Origin: Pseudidiomarina insulisalsae
GTDB lineage: Bacteria; Pseudomonadota; Gammaproteobacteria; Enterobacterales; Alteromonadaceae
NCBI RefSeq assembly: GCF_003987065.1
Contig: NZ_PIPY01000002.1
Coordinates: 247,655-311,654, forward strand
Reading direction: 5' to 3'
DNA length: 64,000 nt
The notes under the pieces are model-generated. The model made no database searches and was not told the origin of the DNA. It saw nothing but the letters and a program-made list of their open reading frames with translations. How positions within the stretch are numbered: position 1 is the first letter of the stretch; every line of letters starts with the position of its first letter. The translations under genes were made by a program, and so were the position numbers. This document shows positions 26,873 to 35,449 of the stretch, one piece after another.

Positions 26873-27940
26873 GCGCTCGCGCCACTGTTTTACCCAGGTT
26901 TTAGCGGTCGCCAGGTTGGCGGTGCGGATATTCACATGACCGACCTTGCGACCCGGCCGTGGGTCCTTATTATACCAATGGCATTGCGCGTCCTGGTGAT
27001 GCCAGAGGCCGACCGGTATCTGTTGGGCACCGATGACATTTAGCATTAATGTCGGCTCGATACGTAGTTGGGGAAACGGCATACCGGTTAAAGCCCGCAT
27101 GTGCAGGTCAAACTGACTGCAGTTGGCGCCATTCATGCTCCAGTGGCCGGAGTTGTGCACCCGCGGGGCGACTTCGTTGATCAGCAATTCGGCCTCGTCG
27201 CCTTCACCCACCACGAAAAACTCAATGGCAAAAACGCCAACATAATTCAGCGCGTCGCTCAGACGATGAAAGGCCGCTTCGGCTTGCTGTTGCATGGCTA
27301 TCGGCACCTCATCAATGCCCGCCATGCTGTAGCTCAGAATGCCCCGGGTATGCACGTTGGTGACCAGCGGGTAGCAGCAAACACTGCCATCTTTACCACG
27401 CGCGCCGACCAGCGAGACTTCCTTGTTAAAAGGGATCAGATGCTCGGCAATACCCGGAGCTTTGCCCGCTTCGGCCACCAGCTCCGCAACGGCATCGCCC
27501 GGCTTGAAACGCCACTGTCCTTTACCATCATAGCCGCCTTGCGCCGCTTTCAGCACTAAAGGCTGCTGCGCCGCTTCAAGCAGCTTTTGCAGCTCTTCGG
27601 CGTTGCTGTAGCTTTGCCAGGGCGAGGTCGCCACGCGGCAATCATCAAACAGCTTTTTTTCAGCGCGGCGGTCGGTCAGACTTTTGATCCGCGCCGGGTC
27701 CATCAGAAACTTGTCATGCGCAGCGGCGATGATATCTGCCGGAATCGCCTCATGTTCCCAACTGACCACATCAGCCCACTGAATCGCCTCAGTCAGGTTC
27801 CAGGGCAGCGCAACATGCGCTGACAATGGTTTTACTTCGTGACTACGGGTGCTGTAGAGAAGACACTCATGGCCATGGCTGATACCACTGGCACCGAGCA
27901 TTTGTCCTAATTGTCCATCACCTACGAACAACACTTTCAT
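26855..27940 (-). CDS. purK: N5-carboxyaminoimidazole ribonucleotide synthase
   Basis: 361 residues with an ATP-grasp fold. The N terminus has a nucleotide-binding glycine motif ([11 protein letters not shown]), the centre the ATP-binding segment ([16 protein letters not shown]) and the C terminus [12 protein letters not shown]. PurK joins 5-aminoimidazole ribonucleotide, bicarbonate and ATP to give N5-CAIR in purine synthesis. It overlaps purE by 4 bases and is translated with it. Its 3' end overlaps the convergent carboxylesterase gene. Confidence 0.97.
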   Translation of the reverse strand: MKVLFVGDGQLGQMLGASGISHGHECLLYSTRSHEVKPLSAHVALPWNLTEAIQWADVVSWEHEAIPADIIAAAHDKFLMDPARIKSLTDRRAEKKLFDDCRVATSPWQSYSNAEELQKLLEAAQQPLVLKAAQGGYDGKGQWRFKPGDAVAELVAEAGKAPGIAEHLIPFNKEVSLVGARGKDGSVCCYPLVTNVHTRGILSYSMAGIDEVPIAMQQQAEAAFHRLSDALNYVGVFAIEFFVVGEGDEAELLINEVAPRVHNSGHWSMNGANCSQFDLHMRALTGMPFPQLRIEPTLMLNVIGAQQIPVGLWHHQDAQCHWYNKDPRPGRKVGHVNIRTANLATAKTWVKQWRERLQVLA

Positions 27941-28431
27941 GCGTCAGGTAACTCCAGTTTCGGGCCGTTCATTACTTTTTCGCGCTGCGTGCTACGGAAG
28001 TTTTTCACGCTTTCGCGTACCTTAGCATCGGTGACGCCGATCATCTGTGCAGCCAACAAGCCAGCATTTGCCGCGCCAGCCTGACCAATCGCCAAAGTGC
28101 CAACCGCGACGCCTTTTGGCATTTGTACGATAGATAATAAGCTATCGAGGCCTTTCAGTTGCTTGCTTGGCACCGGTACGCCAAGTACCGGAATAGCGGT
28201 ATATGCGGCTAACATACCCGGCAAGTGCGCGGCGCCGCCAGCACCGGCAATCACCACAGGAACGCCGTCCTGCTCAGCCTGTTCCATTGAAGATTTGAGT
28301 AAATCGGGGGTTCGGTGCGCAGACACCACCTCAGCGCGCCATGCAACGCCCAGGTCTTTTAACATTTGTGCGGCATGCTGCATCACGGGCCAGTCTGACT
28401 GCGAGCCCATAAGAATTAGTACGGGTGCCAT
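27937..28431 (-). CDS. purE: N5-carboxyaminoimidazole ribonucleotide mutase
   Basis: 164 residues with the signature GSQSDWPVM at the N terminus, SAHRTP with the catalytic histidine, and [11 protein letters not shown]. PurE moves the carboxyl group of N5-CAIR to give CAIR, the step after PurK. The two genes form a purEK operon with a 4-base overlap. A good sigma-70 promoter lies at 28458-28486 and a hairpin covering the Shine-Dalgarno lies directly upstream. I see no PurR operator. Confidence 0.97.
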   Translation of the reverse strand: MAPVLILMGSQSDWPVMQHAAQMLKDLGVAWRAEVVSAHRTPDLLKSSMEQAEQDGVPVVIAGAGGAAHLPGMLAAYTAIPVLGVPVPSKQLKGLDSLLSIVQMPKGVAVGTLAIGQAGAANAGLLAAQMIGVTDAKVRESVKNFRSTQREKVMNGPKLELPDA

Positions 28432-28436
28432 GAGCT

Positions 28437-28455
28437 GCTCCTTTTTGAAAGGAGC
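28437..28455 (-). promoter_or_regulatory. purE: Leader hairpin sequestering the purE Shine-Dalgarno
   Basis: A perfect 8-base inverted repeat (GCTCCTTT / AAAGGAGC, 3-base loop). On the minus-strand transcript the 3' arm contains AAGGAG, the ribosome site 9 bases before the purE ATG. From the promoter position the hairpin would sit at the very 5' end of the mRNA. Confidence 0.55.
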
Positions 28456-28457
28456 GA

Positions 28458-28486
28458 ATTGTAGCTAGGCACGCCGTCGGGTGCAA
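28458..28486 (-). promoter_or_regulatory. Sigma-70 promoter of purEK
   Basis: Minus strand: TTGCAC (-35, plus positions 28481-28486), 17-base spacer, TACAAT (-10, 28458-28463). Each box has one mismatch and spacing is optimal. It lies between the GGDEF gene and purE, so purEK need not depend on read-through. Confidence 0.65.
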
Positions 28487-28488
28487 AT

Positions 28489-29502
28489 TTATTGTGCAAC
28501 TTTAAGGCGGTTGCGGCCCTGGCTTTTCGCCTGATACAGCGCAGAGTCCGCAGCTTCAAGCCACTCGCCCCAATGCTGACCGGGCTTATATTCTGCCAGG
28601 CCACCACTGGCGGTAACCGTAACCGCCAGCGACTTCACCGAAAACGGATCATTGCGAATACGATCTAAGATCTCATTGGCAACATCGGCCGCCTGCTGGC
28701 CTGACGTATTGGGCATGATCACCACAAACTCAGCGCCACTACTGCGGATGACGGTGTCGTAAGTACGTGTTGCGCTGCGAATGCGGCGCGCTGTTTCTTC
28801 CAGCACTTTATCACCAAACAAATACCCATAGCGGTCATTGACGCTCTGAAACGAGTCCATATCGAGCTGCAACAATGACACCGGTTGCTTCGCGCGGTCG
28901 GCTTTATGCATGGCCTGCTGCACCATGTCACTTAAGTACTCGCGTTTTATGCAACCTGTTAGCGAATCGGTGGCGGCAGCAGCGAACAGCTTACGTTGCA
29001 TGCTGCTCATCATGATTAGGAAGGCCGCGCCAACGCCAATCAAAACTAACATCGACACGGCAACACGCCAGGCATAATCAAACGGCAGTACCTGATAAAT
29101 GACCGCTGCAAATAAGGCGTAAATAAGCATGATAACGAGCACGAAAATGGTCTTATCGAACATGAAAAAGACCATCGCCAGAATAGGGTACATCCAGTAT
29201 ACGCCAAGAATCCCGGCCGACTTCATCGACACACTGACCAGGGTGCCAAGGCTGCAGATTACCAGGAAGTTGATCCATTGCGGCGCCAGTTCATTACGGT
29301 ACAGATAACCGATCAAAAAGAAGCCCAGCGCGACGCAAATGAGTGCTGCCGCTGCGGCCCAGCTACCGGTCACCGCCGAGTAAATGGCTGTGCCTGCAAT
29401 AACGATGCCTGAACCAAAATAAATGGTGCGCATGGCCAGCAAACGGAAATGCTGCCATAAATCGAAGGTGGCTGACGATTGTGCTGTAGATACTGGCGTC
29501 AT
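28489..29502 (-). CDS. Membrane GGDEF protein with degenerate active site (SGAEF)
   Basis: 337 residues. About six membrane segments (20-165) include GVYWMYPIL. A GGDEF domain follows with DSLTGC, LDMDSF and NDRYGYLFGD. The signature loop reads SGAEF (255-259) instead of GG(D/E)EF, so the metal-binding acidic residue is Ala and cyclase activity is unlikely. The product-binding I-site RTYD (246-249) is intact, so the protein could be a c-di-GMP receptor. It is a clear paralogue of the neighbour at 29559, with the same membrane domain and YPIL/FDYAW-like motifs, and arose by tandem duplication. Confidence 0.85.
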   Translation of the reverse strand: MTPVSTAQSSATFDLWQHFRLLAMRTIYFGSGIVIAGTAIYSAVTGSWAAAAALICVALGFFLIGYLYRNELAPQWINFLVICSLGTLVSVSMKSAGILGVYWMYPILAMVFFMFDKTIFVLVIMLIYALFAAVIYQVLPFDYAWRVAVSMLVLIGVGAAFLIMMSSMQRKLFAAAATDSLTGCIKREYLSDMVQQAMHKADRAKQPVSLLQLDMDSFQSVNDRYGYLFGDKVLEETARRIRSATRTYDTVIRSSGAEFVVIMPNTSGQQAADVANEILDRIRNDPFSVKSLAVTVTASGGLAEYKPGQHWGEWLEAADSALYQAKSQGRNRLKVAQ

Positions 29503-29558
29503 AATTCAATCCGTACTGGTTCGTGAAATTTCACTTTACTTGTTTTCGGGCGTCTTGC

Positions 29559-30671
29559 CTAGTTGGCCTCGCTGTTTGCTTCTATGATTGCCCCGATGCC
29601 ACTTTGTGCGCTTTTTTCGGGTTTAGTTTCACTGGCGCGGCGCACTTGATTGCGTCCCAGACGTTTGGCATTAAGTAAAGCAGTATCCACGGCATTGAGC
29701 CACTCGACCCAGGTATGGCGAGGACTCAGCTCCGCCACGCCCAACGACAAGGTCACCGAAACCTCGGCGGTTTTCCCCTTAAACGTTTGATCCGCAATTA
29801 AGCTGCGTAATTTTTCGGCGACCGTCGCGGCATCCGCCTCGGACGCTTCTGCAAGCACAATTAGAAACTCCTCGCCGCCGACCCGGAATAGCTGGTCGTC
29901 CTGACGCAGCACGGTATGCATGCGCTCTGCGACCTGTTTAAGAATTTGATCACCGAACAAGTGTCCATGGGTGTCATTGAGGCGCTTAAAGTGATCAAGG
30001 TCGGCCATGATCAGGCTTGCCGGGCGCTGGTAGCGCTGCAGCCGGTAGATCGCACGTTCCAGTACCTGCTGCACTAAATGACGATTTTGTAAGCCGGTTA
30101 AAGTGTCAGTGACCACAAGCTTACGTAACAGTTTTTGCAGTTCGTCCAGTAACACCACGAATACCGAGCCTAACGCGCAGATAATGAGTAGGGTTACCGT
30201 GAGGCGCCAACTCTCATCGAGGGGAATGCTATAAAACGCAGTGACTGCAAACAGCAAGGCCAGCATGAGCGTCGCGACAATACTGACGGCACCGCTAAAC
30301 AGGAAAAAACACGCAACCAGGATCGGGTAGGTCCAATAGACCCCGATATGCCCGTTCAGGACCATCGACATCATGGTAATGGCGGTAAGCAACGTAATAA
30401 ACGCCACTCTCACCAGCACCGGAATTCGTTGGCCGTGGTAGAACCAGGCGACCGCGCTAAAGAAGACGCCGGCACTGAGAATCAGCCAGGCCTGTACCAC
30501 ATTCCCTAACACAAACTGCGCGCCCGAGAGAATTAACTGAGTAATGCCACCCGCCCAGATGATATTGCCGGTGACCTTGATTTTAAACTTTCGTAGCAGC
30601 GTATCGGCTGACTGCGTCAGTTGCGTAGGTTCGGTCCGTTGCATAAGGAGTCTTTTTTCATTCCGTTGCAT
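29559..30671 (-). CDS. Membrane GGDEF diguanylate cyclase
   Basis: About 370 residues. Six predicted membrane segments, with GVYWTYPIL shared with its downstream paralogue, precede a GGDEF domain with DTLTGLQNR, ADLDHF, NDTHGHLFGD, an intact GGEEF (from about residue 265) and the I-site RQDD. It should make c-di-GMP with feedback control. The start is uncertain: ATG at 30671, ATG at 30644 and TTG at 30686 are in frame and none has a good Shine-Dalgarno; ATGCAACGGA occurs at both ATGs. The domain boundaries allow any of them. It lies 56 bases upstream of the degenerate paralogue on the same strand. Confidence 0.88.
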   Translation of the reverse strand: MQRNEKRLLMQRTEPTQLTQSADTLLRKFKIKVTGNIIWAGGITQLILSGAQFVLGNVVQAWLILSAGVFFSAVAWFYHGQRIPVLVRVAFITLLTAITMMSMVLNGHIGVYWTYPILVACFFLFSGAVSIVATLMLALLFAVTAFYSIPLDESWRLTVTLLIICALGSVFVVLLDELQKLLRKLVVTDTLTGLQNRHLVQQVLERAIYRLQRYQRPASLIMADLDHFKRLNDTHGHLFGDQILKQVAERMHTVLRQDDQLFRVGGEEFLIVLAEASEADAATVAEKLRSLIADQTFKGKTAEVSVTLSLGVAELSPRHTWVEWLNAVDTALLNAKRLGRNQVRRASETKPEKSAQSGIGAIIEANSEAN

Positions 30672-30755
30672 CAAAGCTATCGCCAAGTTGTAGGAATAGC
30701 AAGCAGATTACGGCACAATGTGACTTTATCAATTTGTTAAACCAAGAGGCCGGCC

Positions 30756-31304
30756 ATGTTGCTTAATGCCGCAGATTCACTCGTCGTTTTTATTGACGTT
30801 CAGGAAAAACTCGCACCTGTTATCCACCAACGCGACCAGGTCATCGGCCGTATGCGCTGGCTGGGTGAAATTGCTCATGAGCTGACGGTGCCAACAGTTG
30901 TCACCGAGCAGTACCCCAAAGGCCTGGGCATAAGTGTAGACGATCTATCCGCAATTATTGAAAACTCCCGGGTCATCGAAAAACTGCATTTCAGTGCCTG
31001 GCAGGAGCCACAGTTTGTCGATGCACTGAAAGAAAGCAATAAACACCAAGTAGTGCTCATGGGCATTGAAGCCCATGTTTGCATTTTGCAGACCGCAGTG
31101 GATCTGCTGCAGGCTGGGTATAGGGTTTTTGTGGTGGAAGACGCTATTGGCTCACGCCGCGAAACTGACAAACAGGCTGCGTTAGCCCGCATGCGTGCCC
31201 ATGGCGTGGAAGTGATTACCTCCGAAATGGCGGCGTACGAATGGCTGCATAAAAGTGGCACGGATACGTTTCGCACGATCACCAAAAATTGGATTCGCGG
31301 CTAA
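30756..31304 (+). CDS. Isochorismatase-family (cysteine) hydrolase
   Basis: 182 residues with the family's catalytic triad: Asp in FIDVQEKL, Lys in VIEKLHFSAW and Cys in GIEAHVCILQTA, plus the EDAIGSR motif. Such proteins (YcaC/nicotinamidase-like) hydrolyse amides or similar C-N bonds. Without a pathway neighbour the substrate cannot be assigned. The N terminus lacks a signal, so it is cytoplasmic. It is transcribed divergently from the GGDEF pair and is followed by the cold-shock gene with its own promoter. Confidence 0.85.
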   Translation: MLLNAADSLVVFIDVQEKLAPVIHQRDQVIGRMRWLGEIAHELTVPTVVTEQYPKGLGISVDDLSAIIENSRVIEKLHFSAWQEPQFVDALKESNKHQVVLMGIEAHVCILQTAVDLLQAGYRVFVVEDAIGSRRETDKQAALARMRAHGVEVITSEMAAYEWLHKSGTDTFRTITKNWIRG

Positions 31305-31331
31305 ATTTTAGCGCTCACTGAAAAACTTAAT

Positions 31332-31359
31332 TTGACAGGTGATGAGATGAGCGTATACT
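31332..31359 (+). promoter_or_regulatory. Strong sigma-70 promoter of the cold-shock gene
   Basis: TTGACA (31332-31337), a 16-base spacer and TATACT (31354-31359). Transcription from about 31366 gives a leader of about 137 bases before the ATG at 31503, the long untranslated leader usual for cspA-type mRNAs, which folds differently in the cold. Confidence 0.75.
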
Positions 31360-31502
31360 TGGGGTCGCTAGAAAAATTCGGCTGTCTAATTGTGGCCTGT
31401 TACGAAGTCTATCGCTGTACCTCGTTTTGTAAGTCCCAAGTAATACACGTATTTTTTAGCAATACCCTAGATTTTTCACATGCATTACGAGGAATATTCA
31501 GC

Positions 31503-31709
31503 ATGTCTACAGTAACTGGTAAAGTAAAATTCTTTAACGAAGCTAAAGGTTTCGGTTTCATCGAGCAAGAGCAAGGCGCAGACGTATTCGTACATTTCAG
31601 CGCTATCCAGGCTGACGGTTTCAAAACCTTAGCAGAAGGTCAAACTGTTCAGTTCACTATCGCTCAAGGCCCTAAAGGTCCACAAGCTGAAAACGTAGTA
31701 CCTATGTAA
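31503..31709 (+). CDS. CspA-family cold-shock protein
   Basis: 68 residues, the family's standard length. The RNA-binding motifs RNP1 (KGFGFI) and RNP2 (VFVHF) and the start [12 protein letters not shown] are typical. The frame stays open upstream to 31332, but only the ATG at 31503, after ACGAGGAA, gives a cold-shock domain without extension. The protein binds single-stranded RNA and DNA and melts mRNA structure, and is probably cold- or growth-regulated through its long leader. A strong terminator follows. Codon use is strikingly biased (AAA, GGT, CGT-type), as expected of a highly expressed gene. Confidence 0.96.
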   Translation: MSTVTGKVKFFNEAKGFGFIEQEQGADVFVHFSAIQADGFKTLAEGQTVQFTIAQGPKGPQAENVVPM

Positions 31710-31746
31710 GACGTTGCTTTTGCAACGCGCTTTTAGCGAAACGAAT

Positions 31747-31780
31747 TTAAAAAAAGCCGCTCAGTGAGCGGCTTTTTTTT
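31747..31780. terminator. Bidirectional terminator between csp and cysE
   Basis: A run of A, then GCCGCTC, a 3-base loop, GAGCGGC and eight T. The plus side ends the cold-shock mRNA. On the minus side the A run becomes a T tract that ends cysE, whose stop codon overlaps it. Confidence 0.9.
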
Positions 31781-32576
31781 ATGTCTCGTCTTTCTGCCGT
31801 CGCTTCGCGGCAGCCTGTTCTTCAGTGAAAAAATCCATGTCGTCCAGCTCTACCTCTGGCAACTCCTCACAGACACTACCGCCGAGCTTGTTCACCGCCG
31901 CACAGAGATCGGAGACTTTCTGGTCCAACACATGCACATGATCAAGCATACGCCCGATGGCCGTTGCGACCGGATCGGGGTTATCAGGTGAGATGGCGTA
32001 GGCATCAAAACCATACTGCTTGGCCATAGCGGCACGCCGCTCGCTGACCTGCTTGTCAACTTTGCCACTACTGGCGACACGGGCCGGAATACCGACAACT
32101 GTCGTGTGCTCGGCAACATCCTTCACTACTACAGCATTTGAACCAATTCGCGCTGAACGACCTACCTGAATGGGACCCAGAACTTTCGCGCCGGCACCAA
32201 TGACCACGCCATCAGCCAACGTCGGATGACGTTTGCCATGATCCCAGCTAGTGCCACCCAGGGTCACGCCATGATAAATCGTCACATCGTCGCCAATCTC
32301 TGCGGTTTCGCCAATCACCACGCCCATACCATGGTCAATGAAGAAACGGCGGCCGATACGGGCACCAGGGTGAATTTCAATTCCGGTAAACCAGCGCGCC
32401 AGGTTAGAGGTAAAGCGTGCCAGCCAATACAGCCGCCACCGCCATAGCCGGTGGCTGAGACGGTGCCACCAAATGGCATGCAGGCCCGGATAGGTGGTTA
32501 AAACCTCGAACCAGTTGCGCGCCGCCGGGTCGCGGGCGTAAACGCTGCGTATGTCTTCGCGGATGCGTTTGAACAT
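31779..32576 (-). CDS. cysE: Serine O-acetyltransferase
   Basis: 265 residues. An N-terminal helical part (to about residue 65) precedes a left-handed beta-helix of hexapeptide repeats ([33 protein letters not shown]). The catalytic His pair lies in [13 protein letters not shown] and the [12 protein letters not shown] motif is conserved. CysE acetylates L-serine with acetyl-CoA, the first step of cysteine synthesis, and binds CysK by its C terminus. The C-terminal 70 residues form a charged tail without the usual terminal Ile, so interaction with CysK may be reduced; this is inference. Confidence 0.95.
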   Translation of the reverse strand: MFKRIREDIRSVYARDPAARNWFEVLTTYPGLHAIWWHRLSHRLWRWRLYWLARFTSNLARWFTGIEIHPGARIGRRFFIDHGMGVVIGETAEIGDDVTIYHGVTLGGTSWDHGKRHPTLADGVVIGAGAKVLGPIQVGRSARIGSNAVVVKDVAEHTTVVGIPARVASSGKVDKQVSERRAAMAKQYGFDAYAISPDNPDPVATAIGRMLDHVHVLDQKVSDLCAAVNKLGGSVCEELPEVELDDMDFFTEEQAAAKRRQKDET

Positions 32577-32741
32577 GTCTCTTTCAATCCCATGGTTGCG
32601 TAATGCCCCTAGTATATCAATTTCCGACGGCTTGCGTTAACCGCGCCGTTTTCTGCGGTGTGTTTGTAGCGCAGTGCTTGATTTGTTTTACCAGCCGGGC
32701 GTAAGGTGGTGTTTTACGCAATAAAACCGACAGAGGATCCC

Positions 32742-34049
32742 ATGACCCTGAGAAAATCTCCTTTAGCTGCTGCGATGACTGCGGCGAGCTTACTTCTTGC
32801 TGGCACCGCAGCGCATGCGGATACCCTGCTTTATGCGGGCAAGTTGATTGATGGTACCGGGGCGGTACCACAAAGCAATCAGACTATTGTTATCGCTGAC
32901 GGCCGCATTAAAGCCATTGTCGCTGGCTTTCAGCAAGCGGATGCTGACGATACCGTCATCGACCGCCGTCATGGTACGGTGATGCCTGGCTTTATCGACA
33001 TGCATACGCACCTGACCTCAGAAATGGCGGCGGGCAGCTATATTCATAAATTCACCAAGAGCGCGGCAGATGTCACGCTCGACTCAGTCAACTACGCGCA
33101 AAGGACCCTTGATGCTGGCTTCACGACAGTGCGTGATCTGGGCGACTCCTATAATGCGAGTATTGCCCTGCGCAACGCTATTAACGCAGGTAAAGTGACC
33201 GGCCCACGTATCTTTACGTCCGGTAAATCCATTGCTACGACCGGCGGACACGCTGACCCAACCAATGGCGCCAAAGAAGGTCTGTACGAGAGTCCTACCC
33301 CTGCAGATGGCGTTGTTAACGGGCCCTACGAGGCGCGTGAAGCCGTGCGTGCACGCTATCAGGACGGTGCCGACTTAATTAAGCTGACGGTAACCGGCGG
33401 TGTGCTAAGTGTCGCTAAAAGTGGTCAGAACCCGCAGTTTATGATGGACGAGCTAAAGGCGGTGGTCGATACCGCGCGCGATTACGAGATGAAAGTGACC
33501 GTCCACGCCCACGGTAAAGAAGGTATGCTGCGCGCCATTGAAGCCGGCGTGGACTCGATTGAGCATGGCACCTATATGGACGACGAAGTTATGGCCGCAA
33601 TGAAGGCTAAAGGCGTGTACTACGTCCCAACCATTACCGCAGGCAAGTCTGTTGCCGAGCGCGCAGAGATCCCGGGCTTCTTCCCCGAGCTAGTGCAACC
33701 GAAGGCGAAAGCCATCGGGCCTAAGATTCAGGGCACCTTTGCCGAAGCTTATAAACAAGGCGTTAAGATCGCTTTTGGTACCGATGCCGGTGTCTTTGAT
33801 CACGGCGAGAACTATCGTGAGTTCGGTTACATGGTAGAAGCAGGCATGCCTGCACTGGAGGCGATTAAAGCGGCCACTTTTGAAGCCGCGACCCTGTTAG
33901 GCACCATTGATGATTTTGGTACCCTGGAAGTGGGCAAGCGCGCGGATATCGTTGCTACCAGCGGTGACCCGCTAACCGATATCGACGCGCTTGGCGCAAT
34001 CAACCTGGTCATGAAAGACGGTCAGGTTTATAAAAACACGCTTAATTAA
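32742..34049 (+). CDS. Exported amidohydrolase (Xaa-Pro dipeptidase/imidazolonepropionase-like)
   Basis: 435 residues from the ATG at 32742, preceded by AGAGGA. An earlier in-frame ATG lacks a ribosome site and disrupts the signal peptide. The signal (SPLAAAMTAASLLLAGTAAHA) is cleaved near residue 26. Metal-site motifs follow: DMHTHL (HxH), LIKLTVTGG with the probable carboxylated lysine, VHAHG, IEHGTYM and FGTDAGV with the catalytic aspartate. This set matches secreted amidohydrolases of the Xaa-Pro or Xaa-Arg dipeptidase kind found in marine gammaproteobacteria. It probably releases amino acids from dipeptides in the periplasm. It ends 8 bases inside the convergent DUF2489 gene. Confidence 0.85.
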   Translation: MTLRKSPLAAAMTAASLLLAGTAAHADTLLYAGKLIDGTGAVPQSNQTIVIADGRIKAIVAGFQQADADDTVIDRRHGTVMPGFIDMHTHLTSEMAAGSYIHKFTKSAADVTLDSVNYAQRTLDAGFTTVRDLGDSYNASIALRNAINAGKVTGPRIFTSGKSIATTGGHADPTNGAKEGLYESPTPADGVVNGPYEAREAVRARYQDGADLIKLTVTGGVLSVAKSGQNPQFMMDELKAVVDTARDYEMKVTVHAHGKEGMLRAIEAGVDSIEHGTYMDDEVMAAMKAKGVYYVPTITAGKSVAERAEIPGFFPELVQPKAKAIGPKIQGTFAEAYKQGVKIAFGTDAGVFDHGENYREFGYMVEAGMPALEAIKAATFEAATLLGTIDDFGTLEVGKRADIVATSGDPLTDIDALGAINLVMKDGQVYKNTLN

Positions 34050-34500
34050 AGTCTTTCAGCAGTTGGCGGACGTCAGCGAGAATGGCGTCCTCCAGCTCTT
34101 TCTCATAGCCCTCGCGCTCATCATCCATTTTGCGAATTTCTGCCTTAGGATATTCTTTTCGCGCGCCGTGCGTGGGCATATGCTTTATACGCTCATACAT
34201 GTCATGCAAGGCCGGGTAACGCTCACTGTATGCGCGCGGACCCCGCTCTACCCGCAGATCAAGCAGTACAACCAGACGCAAGGCACCTTCTGATAGCGGA
34301 CACTGGCCCTGATCCATCGATTTGGCAATGGTCACAATACTTTCCTGCAAACGTTCATTGCGTTGACCAATGGCCACGTCGCGGCGTTCGTTCTGGCTCT
34401 TCAGCTGACTCAATAAGCGTCCGGCAATGAAAGCCAGCGCGGCAATGACGATAGCGCCTAACGCTATCAGCAGCCACAACCACCATGGCATGTCAGTCAT
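34042..34500 (-). CDS. DUF2489 family membrane-anchored protein
   Basis: About 152 residues. A single N-terminal membrane segment (WWLWLLIALGAIVIAALAFIAG) is followed by a charged cytoplasmic helical domain (DQGQCPLSEGALRLVVLLD, YPALHDMYERIKHMPTHGARKEYPK) that defines DUF2489. Its function is unknown. Several Met codons lie in a row. I chose 34500, which overlaps the yihI stop by 8 bases; the longer start at 34539 would put a non-conserved extension before the membrane segment. It sits next to yihI as in Vibrio and Shewanella, as far as I recall. Confidence 0.8.
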   Translation of the reverse strand: MTDMPWWLWLLIALGAIVIAALAFIAGRLLSQLKSQNERRDVAIGQRNERLQESIVTIAKSMDQGQCPLSEGALRLVVLLDLRVERGPRAYSERYPALHDMYERIKHMPTHGARKEYPKAEIRKMDDEREGYEKELEDAILADVRQLLKDFN

Positions 34501-34978
34501 CATCATCCTCCCAGTCGTCGTCTTCGTAGTCGCCATCAAGCGACAGGCCTAACTGTTGTGCCAGCTGCTCAAAACGTTCCGTACGTTCATCTACATACGC
34601 TTCTTCTTCAGCAGTCAGATCGGTGCCGGCTTCAATTGCCGCCAGTAACTGCTGCAAACGTACGTCATTCTCCAACGCTTGTAACTCGGCTTCGGCAGCC
34701 GCACGGTTAAATGCGGACTGACTAACAGTCGTCGCGGTGGTCGCCGCTGCGCTCACCAACTGGATGGGCTTTTTGCTGCCCTTGCGCGGATCTTGTGCAG
34801 CAGAGCTGCCGCTGGAACTGCGCTGCGCCGGTCGTTCAACATTAAAGCGGGAGCCCGGACGCTTGCCCTTGCCTTTATGCTTGCGCGTCGTTTCCGGTGC
34901 TTTACGTTGCTGTTCTTCTCTGGGCTTTTTTGCCGGCGCCAAAGGGCCTGTTTTGCGGGTCTTCTTCTTACGCGTCAT
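34493..34978 (-). CDS. yihI: Der GTPase-activating protein
   Basis: 161 residues. The N-terminal third is very rich in Lys and Arg (MTRKKKTRKTGPLAP, KHKGKGKRPGSRFN), and a helical middle and a strongly acidic C-terminal tail (DDDWEDDDD) follow. This basic-to-acidic layout and the conserved KKPIQLV-like segment are those of YihI, which stimulates the GTPase Der and so modulates 50S ribosome assembly. The neighbourhood (engB, polA) is that of E. coli yihI. The gene DUF2489 overlaps its end. Confidence 0.9.
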   Translation of the reverse strand: MTRKKKTRKTGPLAPAKKPREEQQRKAPETTRKHKGKGKRPGSRFNVERPAQRSSSGSSAAQDPRKGSKKPIQLVSAAATTATTVSQSAFNRAAAEAELQALENDVRLQQLLAAIEAGTDLTAEEEAYVDERTERFEQLAQQLGLSLDGDYEDDDWEDDDD

Positions 34979-35036
34979 AGACTCTGATTTTCCAATGAGG
35001 GAGATAGGTGTAGTTTAACTTACAGTGCGGGAAAAT

Positions 35037-35062
35037 AAAAAGGCGATGCCGAAGCATCGCCT
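35037..35062 (-). terminator. Rho-independent terminator with UUCG tetraloop
   Basis: On the minus strand AGGCGATGC, loop TTCG and GCATCGCCT form a perfect 9-base stem, followed by TTTTTATTTT. No protein gene lies just upstream on the minus strand: the next one, the cytochrome gene, already has its own terminator at 35454. It therefore appears to end a separate non-coding transcript. Confidence 0.85.
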
Positions 35063-35345
35063 AGGGTATTCTCTCTTTGTCACACAGCGCACGTGCGATT
35101 CATGAGAACGGTTGTCAATTCATCCTTGATTGTTAATTATAACTTCCATGCAGTTTATTATTATTATTGTTATTTTTTCGCGCATTAACCGAGCTTTTGA
35201 TTTTATTATAAGTAGCTTGGTCAGCAACGGCCTCCTGGCCTGTTGTTATTCCCTGGATTAAATCCGTAAGTTGACTCAGCAACCGGTGGGTGACGCTTGC
35301 GCAGCGATTCCCGTCATTTGGAATGGCATTCAGACTACTGAATCG
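35041..35345 (-). ncRNA. Candidate CsrB/CsrC-like CsrA-sequestering small RNA
   Basis: The minus strand between two terminators (35454 upstream, 35037 downstream) has no plausible protein gene. It holds six GGA motifs within about 190 bases (plus positions 35123, 35145, 35233, 35250, 35263, 35309). Three sit in hairpin loops: GGCC-AGGA-GGCC (35229-35240), CAAT-CAAGGATGA-ATTG (35116-35132, containing CAAGGAUG of the known CsrA consensus) and AACT-GCATGGA-AGTT (35141-35155). A perfect 6-base hairpin (35328-35343) marks the likely 5' region, and AT-rich promoter-like sequence lies beyond it. Position between yihI and engB and the strand match E. coli csrC. The 5' end and length (about 300 bases) are estimates. 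No clear GacA/UvrY box is seen. Confidence 0.6.
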
Positions 35346-35449
35346 AAAATTTTTATCAATGATTTTTATGATCTAAAAAATATGTTTTTTATGCTCTATA
35401 GGTTTATAGCTTGGTTTTTATGGGCTTTCTGAGCGCTGACTTGTAACAT

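Noticed and set aside
16000..34000. CRISPR array or tRNA cluster
   Set aside because: No regular direct repeats with unique spacers and no cloverleaf-like sequence were found by eye anywhere in the window.
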